Of a stretch of 64,000 bases of DNA, positions 24,757 through 35,500 are shown in pieces (the first letter of the stretch is position 1; every line of letters starts with the position of its first letter). The notes below the pieces were generated by a model. It was not told the origin of the DNA, did not search any database, and worked only from the letters and a program-made list of their open reading frames with translations. Source of the stretch: Medicago truncatula (Eukaryota > Streptophyta > Magnoliopsida > Fabales > Fabaceae); contig NC_053048.1 of NCBI RefSeq assembly GCF_003473485.1, forward strand, positions 42,528,755 through 42,592,754, given 5' to 3'. The translations under genes were made by a program, and so were the position numbers.

Positions 24757-24846
24757 TATCTCTTTATTTCATAAGAAATTGTCGTTAATTTATTAATTTA
24801 GAAAACAAGTGGATTGACACACTTGAATTTGCTAGTGTATAAGTTA

Positions 24847-25100
24847 GGCTAAAATATGGTTTTAATCCCTACAAATATGCCTCGTTTTGGTTTTAGTCCC
24901 TGTAGTTTTTTTTTTGTTTTTGGTCCTTGCAAATATGTCTCGTTTTGGTTTTGGTCCCTGACCCCACTTTTGTGATGATTTGCATACGTGACACATGATG
25001 ACTGAACTCATTTATTAGAAAAATAGTCCTTGCAAAATCTTTTGATTTTTAAAAAGGTCCCTACAAAATATTTTGCAAGGACAAAAACCATATTTTAGCC
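24847..25100. mobile_element. 254-bp TIR element
   Basis: The ends 'ggctaaaatatggttttaat' and the reverse complement of the right side, 'ggctaaaatatggtttttgt', match. Flanks tataagtta and tataattaa agree at 7 of 9 positions, suggesting a decayed 9-bp duplication. Internal text is of the 'ttggtccctgcaaatatg' type. Confidence 0.65.
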
Positions 25101-25269
25101 TATAATTAATACATAAGCCGATGATTTTTATTTTTTTAAGGAACATAAGCCGATGATAGAAGCTTGTTAAAATATAATATGATATAAGCTGCTTATAAAA
25201 TTGTGATAAAAATATTTTATTTATTTATCCAAACATGTTGACGTTGAATTATACGTAGGAGACGGGATC

Positions 25270-25442
25270 ATCGTGAGCTTAACTCGGTTGGTAAGGACAA
25301 TGCATAATATATGTAATGTCTGGGGTTCAAATCCTAGACATCACAAAAAAAAAAAAATGCAGGGATCAGAATTTGAACCCTGGACATCCACTTATTGACC
25401 TTAATACATTAATTTTCAGCCACCAAACTATTCATTGAAATT
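25270..25442 (+). repeat. composite SINE (two units head to tail)
   Basis: A first SINE head (gtgagcttaactcggttggt, B box 'gggttcaaatcc') ends in an A run at about 25346-25358. It is followed by a second partial unit starting at a B box (aatttgaaccctgg) and running through 'cacttattgaccttaa' to 'actattcattg'. This could be tandem insertion or insertion into an A tail. Confidence 0.6.
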
Positions 25443-25967
25443 TTAAGTAGTGTGGGCAACACATGTGCGTGTGTGTAACATTTCAATTTTAGAAGCATAA
25501 ATATACATCATTATAATCTACAATTTTTCATATTTTAGATACATTGAATAATTTTCTCAATTTCAATATTAATGAAAATCAACAAATTGAAAAGAAAATC
25601 AAAGCTCCTAGTGGCCAGTTCCTAGTTCTCAATTTCACGAATTAATTTTTTTTTAAGGAACGAATTAAAAAAATTTGGATCTGGAGTTTCTCGTTTTTGT
25701 ATTTTTCTTTTACTAAAATTAAGGTTCTCGTTATGCACTTTGTTGATTGACAAAAATAAAGTATTATTGTACCAAAAAAACAAAGTATTATTAATTTTAT
25801 TTTAGTTTGTAGATGGAAGAAATTAAAATATTTATTTAAAATCTTATACGGAGAATCCCACATTCAAAAATTGATCATGACATCTAGCCTAATCATTACT
25901 ATTTGAATATATTTCTTTTATAATTTAAAGTGTAAACCTTAATGACTTAGTTAAACTTCACTATCAT

Positions 25968-26475
25968 TTTTTTTTTAAAAAAACAAAATGATATTCATTC
26001 ATTCAAATCAAGAGAATATACCATTCAACACCGCTAAAAACGTAAATGATGAATTTGTGAACAAACTCACGACATCCAAGTTAATATCATATAACAACAT
26101 AATGCATACAAAAATATATGATAAAATTAAAGTGACCGGAATATCCATGGCCTCCGAATCTGCAACATTGACGCTCAAATCGTTGATTGAATAATCGATC
26201 TTTCAATATGAATCAAATGAACACCGCAAGAAGACGGAAAATCAAAAAACGCCGCACAAGACGACGAACAACAAACCACCACACTTAGATGATGAAATCA
26301 AAAAGAAAAAACCTAGATCTATGTGAAAATCACTTATTTAGATTGAAATAGAGAGAAAAATATGAAGAAGGGTGATTTTAAGTCAAGAATTGATCCAAAA
26401 CCACCCCTCAATGAAAAAATTAGAAGAGAAAACTTAAAAAAGAAAACTAGGGCCGACTTGTTGGAGAAGGAGGAG
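25968..26475 (-). repeat. dispersed repeat, probably LINE 3' end, copy 2
   Basis: The second copy of the 23890-24385 repeat, in the same orientation and starting with a T/A run. By eye it is about 70-75% similar, with the same block order. The two lie 1.6 kb apart with other elements between, so independent insertions are as likely as a segmental duplication. Confidence 0.5.
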
Positions 26476-26642
26476 AAGAAAATCATTTCCTTATTTTGTT
26501 CCATAATAGATATAGGTATTATTTTTCTTAATTTTTTGTCAAAAGTAGTGAAGCTACTTGGCAAAAAATAGAAAAGACTTGTGTTAATAGACAAATACAC
26601 ATAAGCTTAAAATAAGTCATCCAAACGTTGGTAGAATATTAT

Positions 26643-26644
<2 letters not shown>

Positions 26645-26692
<48 letters not shown>
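26645..26692. repeat. (TA)24 microsatellite
   Basis: An uninterrupted TA dinucleotide run of about 48 bases lies 30 bases upstream of the MULE-like element at 26726. It is probably length-variable between individuals and can extrude a cruciform. Confidence 0.95.
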
Positions 26693-26696
<4 letters not shown>

Positions 26697-26725
26697 ATCC
26701 ATACTTTGGTCATATATTATTTTTA

Positions 26726-27589
26726 GAGTAAATAGTCAATTTCTCTCCGAAATTGTAAGTTTCTTCAATTACCTCATCGAAATTAACAAAACTTCAATTA
26801 TCCCCTAAAATTGCATAACGTTAATCAATTTACCCCTCCGTCGAATTTTTCTGTTAACTGTTTACGGTTATGATCAAATACCCCCCCTGAAATTTTGCAC
26901 TTATGTGCAAAATGCCCCCTAAACTTAAAAATTTAGATTTTTTTTCTTACAAAAAATCATACATTTAGTTCTTCAAGTAGTATATTGTACCTATTGTCAT
27001 AAAAATTCTATTCATAAGAAAATGAATGAATATATGCCAAATAAATCATGGTTTTATCATGTGTAGCCTTTTCATTCATATTTCATATTTATCAACAAGT
27101 CTTGATTCTTCTTCCTTTTGCAGATATTAACCTATGGGCACACAATTATCAACGACTTGTGTACTTTATGACTGCATACTCTAACATAATTATCAACTTG
27201 TGTAAAAAAAAGTCTTCTATATATGTATATATTTAAAACACATGAGAGTAACATACCTTCCATAAAGATTTATATGACCAATAGCTGCATAAACATACAT
27301 TCCATACATATTTATATGATCAATAATTGTTAATTTGTTTGCCTTTAATATCTTTTGAGTCAAGCATAAAAAAAAATATAAATTTTTAAGTTTAGGGGGC
27401 ATTTTACACATAAGTGCAAAATTTGAGGAGAGTATTTGATCATAACCGTAAACAGTTAACAGAAAAATTTGACGGAGGGGGTAAATTGATTAACGTTATA
27501 CAATTTCAGGGGGTAATTGAAGTTTTGTTAATTTCAGAAGGATAATTAACGAAACCTACAATTTCAAGGAGGAAATTAACCATTTACTC
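26726..27589. mobile_element. 864-bp Mutator-like element with long TIRs and 10-bp duplication
   Basis: The left end 'gagtaaatagtcaatttc' pairs with the reverse complement of the right end (gagtaaatggttaatttc). Inverted similarity runs for about 220 bases on each side, through 'ctgttaactgtttacggtta' and on to 'cttatgtgcaaaatgccccc'. A perfect 10-bp duplication (attattttta) flanks it at 26716-26725 and 27590-27599. The centre (about 26950-27390) has no recognisable ORF. Confidence 0.88.
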
Positions 27590-27948
27590 ATTATTTTTAT
27601 TCCAACCTTTTTGTTTGCCTCAATATATATCTCTATCTATACAATATATATATTCACATCATACTCCAAAATCTTCAGCAAGACATTTCATTCATCCTCT
27701 TTTCACACCAAACTACCTCGCTCACAGCAAATGTTCAAATAATGTGTATGAAACTTAGAACATGCATCACGTTATATGTGGGACGTGGGATCCAAAATGT
27801 ACATGCATGTGTGTTTTCCAATTGAGACATCTCACGTTCTCAGATTGTTTTTCCAAAATTTGGCTTTTCGCAATTTTTCTTTATTTCCAATATTTTTTTT
27901 TTCTTTTCTTAACATGGCCTTCCTCGCAAATAGTAAAATATTTATTAA

Positions 27949-29470
27949 GGGTGTGTTTGGTAAAAATAAGCTATAAGCTAGCTGATAGCTGATAAGCTGG
28001 TCGATAGCTGAAAAACTAGCTTATAGCTGATGACCGATAGCTTATAGCTGAAAAATTAACTTATTAAAATAAAACGTGTTTGGTAATATTAGTTGTTGAA
28101 GAGCTGATAAATATAAAATGACGTAAAAGAGCATGATTGTTTATTTTTATTTTTTTATAAATCATATATACAATTTTAATTACTTGATGTATTTCTTTTT
28201 AAATCTTTAAATTTATTTCAAAATATTTTCATCCTCACAATAATAAATGTGCTTTATAAATTCAATTGACATTTTTTATTCTATAAATTTTCATTTTTTG
28301 ATGAGTTTTATTTAACTAGACTTGTTTCAATATTTATTTATCATATATTTTATTTAAAACTAAATATTATATGAATTAAAAGGAAGGTCATAAATTATAC
28401 TAAAAAAAAAAAAAAGGAAGGTCATAAAAAAAGAGAACAACATAGTATAGAAAACTATACGTAACTAACTAGTAAGCTAAGAGTGAGGTTGGTTGCATAA
28501 GCAATATGTGGGAACGTGAGTGGCTTATTTTTATATAAAAATAATAAAATTAAATTAACAATGTTAAAATTGGAAGAAATTATAAGAAGCTATAAGCTAT
28601 AAGTTCAAAAGATACTTGAAATAGCTTCTCAAAAAAAGTTATAAGCTCACGAGAAAAGTTTGTTAGCAAACACGTCACATTTTGATACAACAAGCTTATA
28701 AGCTAAGGGTGTGTTTGGTAAAAAAAAGCTATAAGCTAGCTGATAGCTGAAAAGCTAGCTTATAGCTGATGGCTGATAGTTGATAGCTTATAGTTGAAAA
28801 GTTAGCTGATTAAAATTAAAAGTGTTTGGTAAAATTAGCTGTTGAAGTGACTATAAATATAAAATGACATAAAAGGACATGCTTGTTTAATTTTTTCTAA
28901 TATCATATATATAATTTTTATTACTTAACACATTTATTTTTAAATATTTAAATATATTTCAAATTATTTTCATCTCAAAATAATAAATGTATTTGTGAAT
29001 TCAATCGAACTTTTTATTTAACAATTTTATTTTATTTTTATGAATTTTATTTAACTAAACTTGCTTCACTATTATAAATTCTATATAAAATTATATATTA
29101 TATGAATTATGAGCAAAGTAAAAAAAAAAAACAAAAAAAGTGGACAAGAAAATTTAAAAAGTCATACATGGTAAACATGGTTAGTTTAAGAGATAGTGGG
29201 TAGTTTTTTTTATTATAATAAAATTAAGAAAAGGTTAAAATGGGAAGAAAGTATAAAAAGCTACAAGCTATAAGCTAAAAAGCTACTTGGATTAGCTTCT
29301 TAAAAAATGCTATAAGCTAGTGAGAAAAGTTTTTTACCAAACACATCTCATTTTATCAAAACAAGCTTATAAGCTAGTCCAACAAGCTATAAGCTAGCTT
29401 TTTTGTGTTACCAAACACAGCCTAATTCAACAAGCTATAAGCTAGCTTCTTGTTGTTACCAAACACAACC
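27949..29470. mobile_element. outer Harbinger/Tourist-like element
   Basis: It opens 'gggtgtgtttggtaaaaata' and closes with the inverse 'ttaccaaacacaacc', with TAA at 27946-27948 and 29471-29473. Subterminal 'agctataagctagctgatagc' arrays are present. Its right arm is interrupted by a second element of the same family (28707-29422). It has no ORF. Confidence 0.82.
28707..29422. mobile_element. inner Harbinger/Tourist-like element nested in the same family
   Basis: The 716-base element opens 'gggtgtgtttggtaaaaaaa' and closes 'taccaaacacagcc', with TAA on both sides (28704-28706, 29423-29425). It sits about 45 bases from the right terminus of its host element. The 3-bp TAA duplication fits the PIF/Harbinger superfamily. 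Confidence 0.82.
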
Positions 29471-29479
29471 TAAGCTGTC

Positions 29480-30130
29480 CTTGTCCCTATTCACACTCTT
29501 CTGGATCAATTAATTAAAGAAGGATTTTGCTTACATTAGGGCATTCTTTAAGTATCTCAAATCAAAAAAATTCTTTTAAAAAATGAAATTATTTAATTTT
29601 TAATGTATTGAGTACACAAATTTTTATAAAAACTCGTTAGTATTTTCTATTCAATGTATTAAATGCACAAATTTTCATAAAAACTCGTTAGCATTTTGCA
29701 TTAAAGAATACAATGTATACATCTAGTTTATATGTCCAATGCGACAATCCCTCCCTCGTGTTTAATTTAGTTAATGTTTATAAAACACACATTTTTGGTT
29801 GAAGAATGCTAAAATTTTGGAGGGGTGTGGCAGAGAACGTTGATTAACTGGGAAATGAATTAAGAACCATAGAACAAGAAATGCAAACGAGAAAAATGAT
29901 GAAAAGGTGAGAGAATTTAAAAAACATTAAACAATTCATTCATATTATAAAAAGAGAGATCAAAGAAAGAAAGTCAAAGAAAAGAAATAAGAATACGCGT
30001 CATAGTTTAGTTGAAATTGACCTTAATAACGAAGCCACCACCACGTTGCGTCACCGAACCAAGACGCACACTGGACGGTGGACCCCATTTCATTCCCGAA
30101 CCACATTAGGTTCGGATATTCCTTTCAGTC
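29480..30130. other. intergenic upstream of ERD15
   Basis: A short tandem-like repeat (tgtattgagtacacaaatttt and tgtattaaatgcacaaatttt, each followed by 'cataaaaactcgttag'-type text) lies at 29610-29700. The rest is ERD15 upstream sequence. Possible stress elements such as 'cgcgtcat' (29996) and 'accgaaccaag' (30053) are seen, but their function is unknown. Confidence 0.4.
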
Positions 30131-30133
30131 TTT

Positions 30134-30142
30134 CTATAAATT
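30134..30142 (+). promoter_or_regulatory. TATA box of ERD15
   Basis: CTATAAATT lies upstream of an untranslated first exon. That exon ends at 30203 (ttctctg|gtaatt), and a 471-base 5' intron runs to the acceptor at 30671-30674. An ACGT core (ttacgtgaac, about 30149) lies just downstream. The 5' intron is inferred from splice signals. Confidence 0.55.
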
Positions 30143-30711
30143 CATTCTTACGTGAACGATTCGCTTCAACGCGTTCGTCATTCTCGCTAACCAAATTTCT
30201 CTGGTAATTCCTTTTTCTCTTTCAATTACTCATTTCTTGAAATTCGAATAATTTTTCTTGATCGATTATCAGAAACTGATCAATTTCATGTTTCTGAAAT
30301 TTTGTAATCACCGATTTCCATTTTTTGAATATTTTATTACTTGAATTTAACCGATCTTGACTCCAAACGAGTCAAAAGAGAATTGATTTTGAATTTTTAT
30401 TTCAGATCTTTCTTTTTAATTTATTATTTGTGATCTAATTTTGTTCTTCCAATTGTAAAAATAATCATAATTCATGAATCATCATGATTTTATTTCTCCT
30501 ATATAGTTTTGTGTTTTTATATTTTATTTTAAAATTTATTGCATATTTATGAAATTAATTGAATTAGAAGCAGATCATGTATATGTTAATTATATAGCAG
30601 TTAGTTTATACTTAATGATTATGATTGAAATTTTGAGTTGTATTAACATTGTTAATTGTTGATTAATGGTGTAGATTAAGGAAAAAGTGATAAGAGTGAA
30701 GGTGATTCAAG

Positions 30712-31170
30712 ATGGCATTAGTTTCAGGAGGAAGATCAACACTAAACCCTAATGCACCACTTTACATTCCAGCTGCATTTCGCTATGTCGAGGATTTTTC
30801 TCCGGAATGGTGGCAGCTGGTGACAACACTGAAATGGTACCATGATTACTGGCTTAGCCAGCAACATGATGACGAAGGCTTTTATGATGATGTAGATGAG
30901 TTTGACGGTAATGATGTCGTTGATTTGCTTCCTGATGCGTTTGATCTTGATGCGGATGAAGATATTTCGATTGAAGCTCAGCTTGAAGAGTTTATCAAGT
31001 CTTCTGAAGCACAAGGTATATAATTGAAGTTGTTAAATAGTTGCGCGATAGTGTAATGAAATTTGAACAAATTGTTATTTTCTGTAACCTGCGATTGACA
31101 ACATTGAACAAACCGTTATTTTTCAGAGGAAAGTTTTGTGGAGCAAGGAGCAAAGAAATTTAATGGATGA
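30712..31170 (+). CDS. ERD15: ERD15-like PAM2 protein (early responsive to dehydration)
   Basis: Two coding exons (30712-31015 and 31127-31170) give 115 residues. The N-terminus carries a PAM2 motif (LNPNAPLYIPAAFRYVEDFS, about residues 10-29), which binds the MLLE domain of poly(A)-binding protein. It is followed by the family's PEWWQLV...YHDYWL block and an acidic region (DDVDEFDGNDVVDLLPD). Splicing at caa-g|gtatat and cag|aggaaa keeps the frame and replaces an in-intron stop. The tail is then EESFVEQGAKKFNG. ERD15 proteins are stress-induced modulators of ABA responses. At 115 aa it is shorter than Arabidopsis ERD15 (about 160 aa), mainly in the C-terminal half. Confidence 0.88.
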
Positions 31171-32554
31171 GCTAAAGAGGAAGCTTCGAACACATCTACC
31201 ATAGACGCCGAATGCGACGGCCTTGCCATAGCTTTCGGTTATTTAGCCAATGTACCATGTCAGTTTTAACTTTCCGTAACTTCTTGTATAGGCAAGGTTT
31301 CAATTTTCAATCATTCCTTCTTACCAAAATCTATGGTAAAATAGAGAGGAAAAGAAGAAAAAAAATGTAAAAATATTTCAAGTACTGATGTTGCAAGAAC
31401 TGTTATATGTAATATGACAAAATGAAAAAAGACAAAAAAAAAAAGAAAAAGAAAAAAAAAAGATTTGTTTACCCATAAACCTTTCTTACCTATCTTCAAA
31501 ATGAATTGCATTCCTTGTTTCAAATTTCGTTTGACAGAACTCAATGCATATGGAGTTTGAGAACACCATGCCAGCTACATGTCCAGAAGCAATCAATTGA
31601 CCAAATATTATAAACTTATTCAAACCCATAAATATTATAGCATTTTAAGAAATATTTAAAACAGAAATGGTGAGATTTAAAAGTATTTTTCTCAAAACAA
31701 GTATCTGTTAAGCTTTTGTTCTTTTCAGTAACGAACTGCAAAGACCGCCGCTAACTAGTGTCATGGGACATCAAGTTTGTATCGAAAAGAATAGTTTTTA
31801 CATATTTAAGAGGTTGACTACATAAGTTTTAAGATGATTTTACTATAACAACATGTGAAGATTTGCAAAAAGTATTAGCTTAAAGCTTTCTCACTAGCAC
31901 AAAGTGATGGTACAAAGAGATCTCACCCTCTGTTAAGGAAAGAAATACAAAGATAGTGCAAACTGCAAATAAATTTGAACTCAAAAGGAGATGAGTTTTG
32001 AACTGGAAGTTATAATTTTTTTTTTTGTGCTTACAAGTCATAGAATCTTATTAGTTACTGTATTTATTAGTCATATTAAAGAAATTCAAACTTGAGAAGA
32101 GGGTCCAAATATAAAAAATAGAGGTGCAAATTTTAATAATCATAATATTAGTGAAGGTTTTTACAAGGGATGGAGTGCAGGTGCAGAAAGGGACTTCAAA
32201 ATTTGTTCTTAAAAATCCGACAATAAAAAAGTTACCAGTTTGAGTAATCATAAAGTGTAGATGTTACTTACCAATTACCACTATATCTGTACATGAAAGA
32301 CATACAAGTCCTACGACTCATTTCAAAACTACATACAATCATCGATTGTGACACCTAAGCAGCAAGGAGTGTACTAATCTCTACTCATTCTATATGTTGG
32401 TAGGGAAAACACATTCACACCAACTCGGTGGAGAAAAATGAACGCAAAAACTTCTAATTGCAAACACATTTTGCCTCTAAAACAAGTCTGTTCAGTTACA
32501 TCTACTACTATCCTTTCTCAATGAAAACCACAGGCAAACCAATTCAACTCATTT
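31171..32554. other. intergenic between ERD15 and BPG2 (tail to tail)
   Basis: The first part is the ERD15 3' region. A-rich runs lie near 31430-31460. ORFs at 31311-31544 and 32051-32251 have low complexity or no motif. The last 150 bases before 32554 are probably BPG2 3' UTR. I see no gene. Confidence 0.5.
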
Positions 32555-35500
32555 TCATGCAGATATCTCTATACTTGCTCCCATGTATTCTGTATCTTCA
32601 TCTTCAAGTTTTTTCCTTCTTTGAGCTTCAAGTTTAGTTTGGTTGCCAATAACTTCAGATATAGCCTTTGGTAACCAAAAACCTGGTTTTTCAAGGGACG
32701 GGGCCCGGTCAAGTACCAATGGTTCTCTCAAAGTTATTTCAATTCCATCATTGGTCCATAATTTCATGGTTGCTTCACCTTGGATACCCAAAGAAAACCA
32801 ACCTAAGCCAGCTATTGATACGTCCATGCAGTTGACATCCCAACTAGATCCAGATACTTTTACTTCCCTTTCTTTCCATGTACCTAGTTCAGCTGCGCGG
32901 TCATTACCGATGGGAGGCTGGAATAAACAAAAATGAAAAACACAAATTAGGGAAAACTGTGTTAGAACACCAAACCTGACTCTAAGGTAAATAGATAAAC
33001 AAACACACACAAGAAACCAATGATTGATCACAGTTCGGCCAATTGTGCCTAAGTCTTTGTCAGTTGGATGACTGCTGTTTTTTTTTTCTTTCTTCTTCTT
33101 CTTCTTCTAATATGCTATGTTTTGGGTTACAAGGTACAAATTGTGATTAAATACTATGGTCTTGATTATAGAGTTCTGCTACGCTCGAGCGTTCGTCCTT
33201 TTACCAGTGAATATGAGCCATACTCGACCTGTAGACATACTAATTTCGTAATAGAGACTGAAACAACTTCTGCTGATCAATAATTTATATTACTAACAAC
33301 TAGCAAGACGGTGTATAACTTATTTCTTCATAGGCTGTAACTGAAAGAAAGATAGTGATAGGACACTGGTTTTGGGCCTAAGCCCAATAACCCCAAGCTG
33401 AATAGAGGGAATAAGAGTCTGTTAGAATAATCCCTGATTTTAAGAAATCTCTGTTATAAAAGAGAAGGCGGTGGAGTGGGAAAATAATTCAGAAAAGCTG
33501 TTAGAGTCAATTAGGAAAGGTTTCTCACTGGTTAGGGAGCCTAGCTCTGGTTTAGGAGTTCCTAAAACTCTGGTTTACATTCTGTTTTTCTGCATTTTCC
33601 GACGTTGTGGAGCTCTTAAGCTCGTCTTTACCATTCAATAATATACAGTTACCTATCTTGATTTTACAGGTTCTATGAGATAGTTTAGTTACAACATACT
33701 ATCTTTTATGTTTACTCAATTACTCCATCTCTATGATGCAGAACAGTTGCCACTAACAGGAATTTTTACTTGTTTTCAAATGGTATCTTAAACTAACTAA
33801 GCTACAATGAAAAATAATAAAACATCTGTGACGTTAGTACAAAATCTAAATTTAATACTAATACATACAATTAAAGATAATCACTCGCGCATACCTATAC
33901 ACTTATATACCTATAAGCTCAGTGACGGATCCAGAAATTTAAATAAGTGGGGTCAAATAATATAAGAGCGATGGTATATAGTGTGAAAGAAAACATAGCG
34001 AAAGCATCCCGAATCAAAACTAACCAATCACAATTTGCTGTTTGGCAAAATACAAGGAGGTGTTTACGGAAAAAACAGAAGTCAAGAAATAAACCTCCAA
34101 TTACAACTAGCCCGCTATTGTCGTGGTGTATTTGCTTGACATTCTCTCACTAGAAATAGCATTTCTCATATTATAAATACTTATAAAAAATAAATTAAGA
34201 CATAAGTGATAAAATAATGACGGTGTATATTGAAAAAGTTAGAGATTACAATAATTATACTATTGTATACTTATAAATTGAAGACAACTTAATGCTTTTA
34301 TATAATTGCTCAACACACTGTCTTTAAGTTTTAAAAGTGTTGTAAATGTTATTATGTGTGTGTGTGAGAGATCAAACAATCATTCAGAATAATATCCCTA
34401 GTATTATTGTGCATTTGATTCTAATACAAGCACAAAATTTAAAACTTTATAAAAATTGAGACCGCAAATGTCAAATAACAATAAACACAATACAAGACAA
34501 AAATAGGAATGTAGGGAGAAACTTATATTTTTGTCTCATCACTCGGTTCTAATAAAAGAGGAAAAAAAAAAAGAGAAAAGAAGAGAGATTTAGAAACAGG
34601 GAGACACCTTGAGAAGGAGGTATACACTTCCATACTGATGAAGTTTTTCATACTGTCGAAGATGAAGGAATATTCATTTGGGCGAATGAAAATTGTCATG
34701 TTGTGGGGACTTTAGTCTACTTCATGTGGGGTCAACCTATCAAAACTACTCATTATTTTTCACCAAAATATTGAAATAACTCATTACTAGTTCATTTAAA
34801 ATAAATCAAGTGGGGTCAGCTGCCCCCATTTCTCACTATGTGCATCCGTCCCTGTATAAGCTCCTATACTAATAAACTAATCCCAATCCCAACTTGCATG
34901 TTATTGCTAAACAAAACTTAAAAAACTGAAGAATAAAACATATTGCCGTAAAGCATTTTAAACAATTGCGAACCCTAATGAAGTATGTAATATTTTTTTA
35001 AAAAAACCAACACCAATAACCAATATATTCAGTGTGTGAGGCAACAAAATTGCCTAGAAACAATTGTATATGGTACTGAAGACTTATATATATTGAAGTA
35101 CCACTACGGCCCTACCTAATACCCTCAACCCCATTTAAGAAAATCAAAAGATATACTTATCATTAGATTATTCGAATATGATTATGTATTAAAGCATAAC
35201 CAATAGAGAAACTGTGCAAAATCTTCCTTTATATCACACCTAAAGTGAGATATGCAAGACTATAGAGGGATCAAGACAAATAAGAATATAAGATATAAAA
35301 TGAGTAAAAATTTAATAATCTTTATACTTGTTTCTTGTAGAAAATTTATTCTTCTCAACAAACTTAATTGAATATATGGCTCATAATTAGCTTATGTAAA
35401 TTATAATTAACACTAGAATTCTTCAAGATGGGATTCAGTATCAGCAAATCAATCAAATGGAATGAACAAAAGATGGAAAAATGCAGATTGTACCTCTTCA

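Noticed and set aside
26334-26600. overlapping ORFs on both strands
   Set aside because: They lie in a dispersed repeat and consist of low-complexity Lys/Phe-rich text.
26645-26692. CRISPR-like or regular spaced repeats
   Set aside because: The only regular arrays are simple (TA)n and subterminal MITE repeats; no repeat-spacer structure exists, as expected in a plant genome.
33360-33690. solo LTR in BPG2 intron 2
   Set aside because: The 'ggcctaagcccaataa' to 'ttcaataatatacagtta' text is LTR-like, but I found no matching TG...CA ends with a 5-bp duplication.
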